A DNA stretch of 37,642 bases, from the NCBI GenBank assembly GCA_037446725.1, contig JBBIIC010000022.1, forward strand, positions 1-37,642. The letters are read 5' to 3'. The number at the start of each line of letters is the position of its first letter. The first letter of the stretch is position 1. Shown one piece after another: positions 7,856 through 13,302 of this stretch. The translations under genes and the position numbers were made by a program. The notes below the pieces were generated by a model. The model was not told where the DNA came from. It made no database searches and saw only the letters and a list, made by a program, of their open reading frames with translations. Source of the stretch: JBBIIC01 sp037446725 (GTDB lineage: Bacteria > Actinomycetota > Coriobacteriia > Anaerosomatales > SLCP01).

Positions 7856-8902
7856 CTGAGTACTCGCAGACGCACACCTGTCGCTCTCGTTCTCGTTTTG
7901 ATCCTCATGCTTGGCGCCATCAGCCCCGCGTCCGCGACCCCGGGGTCCGACAAGCGCGAGCAGGCGCGCCAGGTCAAGCAGCAGGTCGATGCGCTCGACG
8001 AGAAGGTCGAGATCGCCGCCGAGGCGTACAACGAGGCCCGCGAGGCCCATCGCAAACTCACCACGGAGATCGAGGCGACGCGCGCCCTCATAGCCGAGCA
8101 GGCCGCCGTCATCGACGATCTCCAGTCATCGCTTAACGTGCGCGCCGGCTCGCTCTACCGCACCGGGCGCCTGTCGTTCATCGAGGTCCTTCTCGGAGCG
8201 CGCGACTTCGAGCAGTTCGCCGCGACCTGGGAGCTTCTGCGCGACATCAACGAGCGCGACGCACAGGCGATATCCGCGCTCGAGAAGGCGCGCGCCGAGG
8301 CCGAGGCCGCCCGCGAGCGGCTTGCCGTCCAGGAGGCCGAGGCCAAGAAGGCCGTCGAGCAGATGGCCGCTAACAAGTCGGCGATCGAATCGCAACTTGC
8401 CGAGCGCAAGCGAATGCTCGCCGGGCTCGAGGCCGAGATCGCCCGCATCGAGGCCGCCGAGAGAGCGCGCGCGGAGGCCGCCGCACGTGCCGCGGTATCG
8501 CGTTCCTCGACGTTCGCCTTCGTGCCGTCGCAGAGCTTCCCGCCTCCGACCCGCGCCGCCCGAGGCGAGGTCGTCGCAATCGCCAAGCGCTACCTCGGTG
8601 CGCCGTACCGGTGGGGCGCCTCTGGTCCGAACTCGTTCGACTGCTCGGGCTTCACGATGTTCGTCTACCGCCAGGTCGGCGTGTCGCTGCCGCACTCCTC
8701 GCGCGCCCAGTTCGGTGTCGGCGAGAAGGTCCCGCGCTCGGCGCTGCAGCCCGGCGATCTCGTCTTCTTCGGGAGCCCGATCCACCACGTCGGGATTTAC
8801 GTCGGTGGGGGACAGTACATCCACTCGCCGCGCACCGGCGACGTTGTGCGTATCGCCTCGCTCTCGGCCCGCACCAACTACGTCGGGGCCGTCCGGCCGT
8901 AG
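7856..8902 (+). CDS. NlpC/P60 endopeptidase with N-terminal coiled coil (RipA-like)
   Basis: A secreted cell-wall hydrolase expected to cut peptidoglycan stem peptides. It has a signal peptide (RRRTPVALVLVLILMLGAISPASA), a long coiled coil at about residues 30-205 with an Ala/Glu-rich heptad pattern, and an NlpC/P60 domain at about 235-348. The catalytic Cys is in FDCSGF near 262 and the His in HHVGIY near 312. Coiled-coil plus NlpC/P60 is typical of actinobacterial division hydrolases that are activated by partner proteins. The start is uncertain. A strong AGGAGG (7843-7848) sits seven bases before an in-frame CTG at 7856, which puts the signal peptide at the N-terminus. An in-frame ATG at 7808 has no ribosome-binding site and would add 16 residues. 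Confidence 0.88.
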   Translation: MSTRRRTPVALVLVLILMLGAISPASATPGSDKREQARQVKQQVDALDEKVEIAAEAYNEAREAHRKLTTEIEATRALIAEQAAVIDDLQSSLNVRAGSLYRTGRLSFIEVLLGARDFEQFAATWELLRDINERDAQAISALEKARAEAEAARERLAVQEAEAKKAVEQMAANKSAIESQLAERKRMLAGLEAEIARIEAAERARAEAAARAAVSRSSTFAFVPSQSFPPPTRAARGEVVAIAKRYLGAPYRWGASGPNSFDCSGFTMFVYRQVGVSLPHSSRAQFGVGEKVPRSALQPGDLVFFGSPIHHVGIYVGGGQYIHSPRTGDVVRIASLSARTNYVGAVRP

Positions 8903-9006
8903 CGCGCTCATCGGCCGGGAACCGTTGCGATGCGGGGGTCCCAGTGTCGCCTGTCTGCGCTATGCTTGGTGGCACAGACGGTGGCCGCCGGAGTACGGAG
9001 TGACGT

Positions 9007-10110
9007 ATGGCTGAGATCGACGGGCTCCTCAAACTCATGACCGAGAAGGGCTCCTCGGACCTGCACGTCAAGGCTGGCAGTCCTCCGGCGATCCGCCTGA
9101 ACGGGAAGCTCGTGGTCCTTCGCGAGTTCCAGCCGCTCAACGCGGAGGCCGCCAAGGTGCTCGCGATGGGCATGATGGACGAGCGCCAGAAGGCGACGTT
9201 CGAGAACCACCGCGAGGTCGATTTCGCCTACTCGCTCTCGGGGGTCGGACGTTTTCGCGTGAACGTCTTCCATCAGCGTGGCAGCGTGGGTATGACCCTT
9301 CGCCGCGTCGCGACCGATCGTGCCAGCGTCGCGGAGCTCGGTCTCCCGCCCGTCGTGAATCGCCTGGCCGATGAGCCGCGTGGCCTCGTACTCGTGACGG
9401 GCACGGCGGGATCGGGCAAGACGACCACGCTCGCCGCGATGATCGACCACATCAACTCGACCCGTGAAGGCCATATCGTCACCATCGAGGACCCGATAGA
9501 AGTCTTGCACTCCGACAAGAAGTGCATCGTCAACCAGCGCGAGATCGGGATCGACACAGAGAGCTACGCCGACGCTCTGCGCCACGTCGTGCGCCAGGAC
9601 CCGGACATCATCCTCATCGGAGAGATGCGCGACCACGAGACGGTCTCGGCCGCGCTCACCGCTGCGGAGATCGGCAATCTCGTGTTCTCCACGCTGCATA
9701 CCATCGATGCGACGGAGACGATCAATCGTATCATCGACTTCTTCCCGCCTTACCAGCAGAAACAGGTCCGGTTGATGCTGGCCTCCACACTCAAGGGCAT
9801 CATCAGCATGCGGCTGATCCCGTCGATCAACGGTGGCCTCGTGCCCGCGGTCGAGGTCATGGTGATGACCGGTACCATCCGCGAGTACATCACCGACTCC
9901 GACAAGACCTACCTGATCCGCGACGCGATGGAGGAAGGCGAGTACTACGGGATGCAGACTTTCGATCAGAGCCTGCTCAACCTCTACCGCGAACAGCAGA
10001 TCACGCTCGAGGACGCCATCGCGATGGCCGCGAACGCGCACGACTTCAAGATCAAGGTGCGCCAGCTCGGGATCGATCCCCAGCAGGCTGCCGAGAGCGG
10101 GATCTACTAG
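9007..10110 (+). CDS. pilT: Twitching-motility retraction ATPase PilT
   Basis: The hexameric ATPase that drives depolymerisation of type IV pilin at the inner face of the membrane. The 367 residues match the usual PilT length. The N-terminal PAS-like domain (SSDLHVKAGSPPAIRLNG) is followed by Walker A GTAGSGKTTT at about 132-141, an Asp box (TIEDPIE), Walker B-like IILIGEMRD and a His box (STLHTIDATETINRI). The AIRNLIRE motif typical of proteobacterial PilT is not obvious near the C-terminus. An ACGGAG six bases before the ATG is the ribosome-binding site. No pilin, PilB or PilC gene lies in the window, so the rest of the machinery must be elsewhere. Its stop overlaps that of the convergent VanZ-like gene. 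Confidence 0.93.
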   Translation: MAEIDGLLKLMTEKGSSDLHVKAGSPPAIRLNGKLVVLREFQPLNAEAAKVLAMGMMDERQKATFENHREVDFAYSLSGVGRFRVNVFHQRGSVGMTLRRVATDRASVAELGLPPVVNRLADEPRGLVLVTGTAGSGKTTTLAAMIDHINSTREGHIVTIEDPIEVLHSDKKCIVNQREIGIDTESYADALRHVVRQDPDIILIGEMRDHETVSAALTAAEIGNLVFSTLHTIDATETINRIIDFFPPYQQKQVRLMLASTLKGIISMRLIPSINGGLVPAVEVMVMTGTIREYITDSDKTYLIRDAMEEGEYYGMQTFDQSLLNLYREQQITLEDAIAMAANAHDFKIKVRQLGIDPQQAAESGIY

Positions 10111-10523
10111 CCGCCCGTCTGGTCGCGCCGAGCACGTGTACCCGCCCCTCGCGCGATCCGGGCGATTGCCGCGACGGCGATCAGCGCCCCCGTCAGCGCA
10201 CCGAGCGTGTCCATGCCCCAGTCGGCCACGTCCGGCACTCGGCCCGGGACGAATGCCTGGTGAAGCTCGTCGGTCACGCCGTACGCCGATGCTGTGAGGA
10301 CCGCAAGGGCGACGGCGCGCCCCCGGTCGGCCGTCTCGAAGGAGTAGGCGAGGAACAGCAGCGCGCCGAGCACCGCGTAGACCCCGAAATGGGCGTACGC
10401 TCCGACTCCGCCGGGCACCGAAGAGCCCGGCAGCGACGAGAATCCGAAGATGACCGCCATCCACAGCGCCGAGGCGATCCAGGCGTGTCGGCGCGTGAGT
10501 GCACGTATCAGGCGTTGATGCAC
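10107..10523 (-). CDS. VanZ-like membrane protein
   Basis: A small protein of 138 residues with about four membrane segments. It has the VanZ-family pattern: GFSSLPGSS after the first helix, AHFGVYAVLGALL, and YGVTDELHQAFVPGRVPDVADWGMDTLGALTG. VanZ relatives have been linked to glycopeptide resistance and envelope functions, but most are uncharacterised. The GTG start at 10523 has GGAG eight bases upstream; an ATG at 10577 in the same frame has no visible ribosome-binding site. The last codons overlap the 3' end of pilT on the other strand. Confidence 0.85.
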   Translation of the reverse strand: MHQRLIRALTRRHAWIASALWMAVIFGFSSLPGSSVPGGVGAYAHFGVYAVLGALLFLAYSFETADRGRAVALAVLTASAYGVTDELHQAFVPGRVPDVADWGMDTLGALTGALIAVAAIARIARGAGTRARRDQTGG

Positions 10524-10646
10524 GACAGTGGCTCCACAGGGAGGGACGGTTGTCCGGCCGATGGACGAGTCTAGCATGCCGTTGACGCAGCATGGCAGGG
10601 GTGGCATGGTGGGTTCCTTCGTCGACCGGCACACGAAAGGGAGTGC

Positions 10647-11552
10647 ATGAAGAGGCGCACGGCACTGGTCGCGGTCGCTGTCTCGGCGGCGTGTTTCGGC
10701 ACACTCGCCGTGTTCGCGAGCCTCGCGTACCAGCTGGGAGCCCAGCCGCTCCAGCTGCTCTTCTGGCGCTTCGGTCTGGCAGCTCTGCTGCTCGGCGGGT
10801 ATCTGCTGAAGACGCGGCCGGTCGCACTGCGGGTCACGCGGGGCGACCTCGGGCGTTACGCAGCGCTCTCGGCGGCCGGGTACGGGGCCGCATCGCTGTG
10901 CTTCTTCTTCGCGCTCAACTACGCCGAAGCCTCCGTCGTAGCGGTCCTGCTCTACACCTACCCGACGATGGTCGCGGTCGTCGACGCTGTCACCACACCG
11001 GGTCCCATGGACCCGTGGCGGGCGTTCGCCGTCCTGCTTGCGTTCGCGGGCTGCGCTCTCGTGGTCGACCCGTTCTCGGCGACCGGAGGCACGCACCCGC
11101 TCGGCATCGTCCTCGGGCTCGGTGCGGCCGCCGGATACACGAGCTTCACCGTTCTGTCGCACCGGTGGATGCCCGGTCGCTCCAGACCGGTCCTGATGAC
11201 GTACACCTTCGGCCTCACGGCGGTGCTCGTGGCCGGCGTTGCGCTGGCGGCAGGCGCGCGGCTGGCGCCGGTGGGATGGGGATGGGAGCTGTGGGCACTG
11301 CTCGGAGCCATCGTCCTGCTTCCGACCTTCGCCGCGGTGCTTCTCTACCTTCGTGCGCTCTCCCGGATCGGCGCGGCTCAGGTCTCGGTCCTCTCGACGC
11401 TCGAACCACTGTTCACCATCGCGCTCGCGGCGCTCGTCCTTGGAGATCGCCTCTCCGCGATCCAGCTCGCCGGGGCAGCGCTCGTGCTCGTCGCGGTCGT
11501 CCTGTCGGAGCTCAGGGCGCGGGGAAGCGAGGAGCCGCCGGTCGCGATTTGA
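10647..11552 (+). CDS. EamA/DMT-superfamily transporter
   Basis: A membrane protein of 301 residues with about ten hydrophobic helices arranged as two EamA domains (residues 5-145 and 150-290). Typical features are FWRFGLAALLL, YAEASVVAVLLYTYPTMVAVVDA in the first half and GAAQVSVLSTLEPLFTIALAALVLGD in the second. Members export or import amino acids, nucleotide sugars and other small metabolites; the substrate cannot be read from the sequence. The ATG has GGGAG close upstream. It diverges from the VanZ-like gene and is followed 60 bases later by the J-domain gene. Confidence 0.9.
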   Translation: MKRRTALVAVAVSAACFGTLAVFASLAYQLGAQPLQLLFWRFGLAALLLGGYLLKTRPVALRVTRGDLGRYAALSAAGYGAASLCFFFALNYAEASVVAVLLYTYPTMVAVVDAVTTPGPMDPWRAFAVLLAFAGCALVVDPFSATGGTHPLGIVLGLGAAAGYTSFTVLSHRWMPGRSRPVLMTYTFGLTAVLVAGVALAAGARLAPVGWGWELWALLGAIVLLPTFAAVLLYLRALSRIGAAQVSVLSTLEPLFTIALAALVLGDRLSAIQLAGAALVLVAVVLSELRARGSEEPPVAI

Positions 11553-11612
11553 GTGCTACGATGGTCGCGCCGGACGTCCGTCCGGCTCCGAACGCGCTGC
11601 CGGGAGGCCCGG

Positions 11613-11906
11613 GTGGACCACTATCAGAGGCTCCAGGTGACGAGGGACGCCGAGCCCGAGGTCATCGAGAAGGCGTACCGGGCGCTGAGCCTCAAGCACC
11701 ACCCCGACCGCGCCAAAGGCGATGAGGCGCGGGCGACACGGCGCATGCAGCGCATCAATGAGGCGTACCGGGTCCTCCGCGATCCCGCCCTCCGCAGGGC
11801 CTACGATCGCACGCTCCCCGCATCGGGGAGCGTGAGTGCGTGGGACCAGTTCATGTCGAAGGGTCTCGTCGGTATCTTCCTGGACCGGGTCGCCTCGCAG
11901 CGATAG
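11613..11906 (+). CDS. Stand-alone J-domain protein (DnaJ-like)
   Basis: A small co-chaperone of 97 residues. A J-domain fills residues 2-68 (DHYQRLQVTRDAEPEVIEKAYRAL, then the invariant HPD in KHHPDRAKG, then INEAYRVLRDPALRRAYDR). A 30-residue tail (WDQFMSKGLVGIFLDRVASQR) could be an amphipathic targeting helix. There is no Gly/Phe or zinc-finger region, so it is not DnaJ itself; it probably stimulates Hsp70/DnaK on a specific client. The GTG start has GGGAGG five bases upstream. A TACGAT at 11557-11562 may be its -10 box. Confidence 0.88.
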   Translation: MDHYQRLQVTRDAEPEVIEKAYRALSLKHHPDRAKGDEARATRRMQRINEAYRVLRDPALRRAYDRTLPASGSVSAWDQFMSKGLVGIFLDRVASQR

Positions 11907-11926
11907 CAGCGCGGGCGAAGGCGTCT

Positions 11927-12265
11927 CTATACCGAGCTGCGTTCGAGACGTTCCTGAACCGCTCTGAGGATGCCCGGGTAAGAGACCGCGCCGTCATAGA
12001 CCGGTGCCCCGTCGACGACAGTCACGGGATACAGCAGTCCGCGCATCTCGATTTCGTCGATGAGTCTGGGGTACTCCGCCCGCACCGACGGGTCCTCCAC
12101 ATCATGGTAGTGGATTGCCGCAGCGTCGCCGAACCGCCGCTCCATTTCCGCGCGGATGAGTGCCGTGATCTCCTCCGGAGACCAGGACGGGCCTCAACCG
12201 CCGCTGAAGCACGCGGTTTGGGCGGGAAGGTCGAACACCTGGACGGTGATGATGCTTTCACTCAT
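11927..12265 (-). CDS. Putative selenoprotein, ArsD-like/thioredoxin-fold (in-frame TGA read as Sec24)
   Basis: One frame runs from ATG 12265 (AGGAG seven bases upstream) to TAG 11927, interrupted only by TGA at 12196-12194. Read as selenocysteine (U), the protein has 112 residues beginning MSESIITVQVFDLPAQ, with a redox motif C19-FSGG-U24-GPS. This lines up with the C-STGV-C-GPS motif of ArsD, which also follows a VFDP-type beta strand. The C-terminal half (LLYPVTVVDGAPVYDGAV) has the cis-Pro strand and VVDG of thioredoxin-fold proteins such as YuzD/ArsD. Homology beyond these motifs is unproven. A hairpin with a GG-containing loop lies ten bases after the TGA. A thiol/selenol redox or metalloid/persulfide-handling role is inferred. 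It is co-transcribed with the ferredoxin ten bases upstream. The alternative, a stop with restart at ATG 12145, would discard the conserved motif. Confidence 0.8.
12167..12196 (-). promoter_or_regulatory. Candidate bacterial SECIS hairpin after the in-frame TGA
   Basis: On the minus strand, TGA (12196-12194) is followed by ten bases, then GGTCTC (12183-12178), a five-base loop CGGAG and GAGATC (12172-12167). The stem has six pairs, one of them G-U. The apical loop begins about 17 bases past the TGA and contains GG. This fits the compact SelB-binding hairpins of bacterial selenoprotein mRNAs, which lie within the coding region just after the UGA. Confidence 0.6.
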
Positions 12266-12275
12266 GACTGTTCTC

Positions 12276-12479
12276 CTAAGCGAACGTGACGGCGCCACCG
12301 GCGCACACGCGAGCACACACGCCGCATCCGGTGCACCGCTCCTCCACGACAGTGTAGCCGTTCGACCCCGGGTACGGGCCGCCCGGGACGGGCACGATGG
12401 CGCCGCGGGGGCAGACCCTCCTGGCAGGGCAGCCGGGGGAGCGGTCACACGAGTTGTTCTCGATGCGTACGGCCGGCAT
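12276..12479 (-). CDS. Small ferredoxin-like iron-sulfur protein
   Basis: A 67-residue protein with seven cysteines in two groups. The second is a classical CTGCGVCARVC (CX2CX2CX3C) [4Fe-4S] motif. The first is unusual, C11-x5-C17-x5-C23-Pro (CDRSPGCPARRVCP), with the CP and GAI of a ferredoxin but no CX2CX2C. It could hold one [4Fe-4S] cluster and a second of altered type. A soluble electron carrier in the cytoplasm is likely. ATG 12479 has AAAGGAA upstream. The selenoprotein gene starts ten bases after its stop, so the ferredoxin probably supplies electrons to it or to a shared partner (inference). Confidence 0.85.
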   Translation of the reverse strand: MPAVRIENNSCDRSPGCPARRVCPRGAIVPVPGGPYPGSNGYTVVEERCTGCGVCARVCAGGAVTFA

Positions 12480-12519
12480 ACGTGAGTTCCTTTCGCTCAA
12501 TCGTTCGGGCTTCGGTGGG

Positions 12520-12548
12520 ATTATACCCCATGGGGTATGTTGCGGCAA
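12520..12548 (-). promoter_or_regulatory. Promoter of the ferredoxin-selenoprotein operon
   Basis: On the minus strand TTGCCG (12548-12543) and a perfect TATAAT (12525-12520) are separated by 17 bases, a sigma-A-type promoter. The -10 and spacer are covered by the palindrome at 12523-12538, so binding there would block RNA polymerase. The leader from here to ATG 12479 is about 35 bases. Confidence 0.7.
12523..12538. promoter_or_regulatory. CsoR/CstR-type operator palindrome
   Basis: ATACCCCATGGGGTAT is a perfect 16-bp palindrome. It matches the ATACCCC-GGGGTAT type recognised by CsoR-family repressors, which sense Cu(I), or in CstR, persulfides. It overlaps the -10 box and spacer of the ferredoxin operon. 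No csoR-like gene is in the window. It also lies about 110 bases before the ridA-like gene on the other strand and might affect that too. Confidence 0.6.
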
Positions 12549-12648
12549 CATGGAAAGCCGGGCCGTCCCGGCCCCTGCCGTCCCGGACTGCTATCATCTC
12601 CGCACAGGACGATTGTCGCGCCGCCCATGTCTTCAAGGGGGATGCCCG

Positions 12649-13113
12649 ATGTCCACGGTCTCCGATCGACTCGCCGCGGCGGGTCTCGCCCTGCCCGCTG
12701 CGCCTCCGGCGCTGGGGGACTACGTGCCCGCGGTCCGAGCCGGCTCACTCGTCTTCACGTCGGGCCAACTTCCGACGGTGGACGGCACCCTGTTCACGAG
12801 CGGAGTGGTGGGAGTCACCGTCGATCCCGACACCGCTGCCGCATGCGCACGGATCGCTGCACTGAACGCACTCGCGGCCGCATCCACCGTGTGTGATCTC
12901 GACGCGGTAGCTGCTGTCGTCAAGCTGACCGGCTACGTGGCCTCTGGCGATGGGTTCACCGCACAGCCTTCAGTGATCGATGCCGCAAGCGCCGTTCTGC
13001 TGGCCGCATTCGGCGACGCGGGCCGTCACGCGCGCGAGGCGGTCGGGGTCGCTCAGCTGCCGAAAGGGGCACCGGTCGAGCTTTCGCTCGTGCTGGTACT
13101 GACGGATTCCTGA
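12649..13113 (+). CDS. RidA/YjgF-family protein
   Basis: A 154-residue member of the RidA (YjgF/YER057c/UK114) superfamily, whose best-known members hydrolyse reactive enamine/imine intermediates of amino-acid metabolism. Family features are SLVFTSGQLP near residue 30, the repeated Ala-rich helix AALNALAAAS, VVKLTGYVAS, and AREAVGVAQLPKGAPVEL near the C-terminus, where the Arg of RidA is replaced by a V-A-Q-L-P-K arrangement typical of the COG0251 subgroup with unknown substrate. ATG 12649 has AAGGGGG eight bases upstream. It is divergent from the ferredoxin operon. Confidence 0.88.
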   Translation: MSTVSDRLAAAGLALPAAPPALGDYVPAVRAGSLVFTSGQLPTVDGTLFTSGVVGVTVDPDTAAACARIAALNALAAASTVCDLDAVAAVVKLTGYVASGDGFTAQPSVIDAASAVLLAAFGDAGRHAREAVGVAQLPKGAPVELSLVLVLTDS

Positions 13114-13200
13114 CCACGGGCGGGGCAGGAGGCGCGCTGCTCCCGTCGAAATGTTCAGATGACGGCGGGACTTGCCACGCATGACACCTGCACTTTTCTG

Positions 13201-13229
13201 TTGAGTAGCAGGGAGTCTTTGGCTATGGT
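13201..13229 (+). promoter_or_regulatory. Promoter candidate for the 24-haem cytochrome gene
   Basis: TTGAGT (13201-13206) and TATGGT (13224-13229) are separated by 17 bases. Each matches the sigma-A consensus at four of six positions. The leader to ATG 13303 would be about 67 bases and ends in AGGAGAGG. Confidence 0.45.
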
Positions 13230-13302
13230 GGAACCCGTCAGGGGAATTGTGCCTTGTTTCACGTGCAGTGATCTGCCCGAGGCTCAGCGAGGAGAGGTGT
13301 CT

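Noticed and set aside
12145..12265. The TGA at 12194-12196 as a genuine stop, with a separate small gene starting at ATG 12145
   Set aside because: The first part would be 23 residues and the second would lose the conserved redox motif and lack a good ribosome-binding site. The joined frame, ArsD-like motif and hairpin fit selenocysteine better. A sequencing error remains possible and is stated as a refuter.
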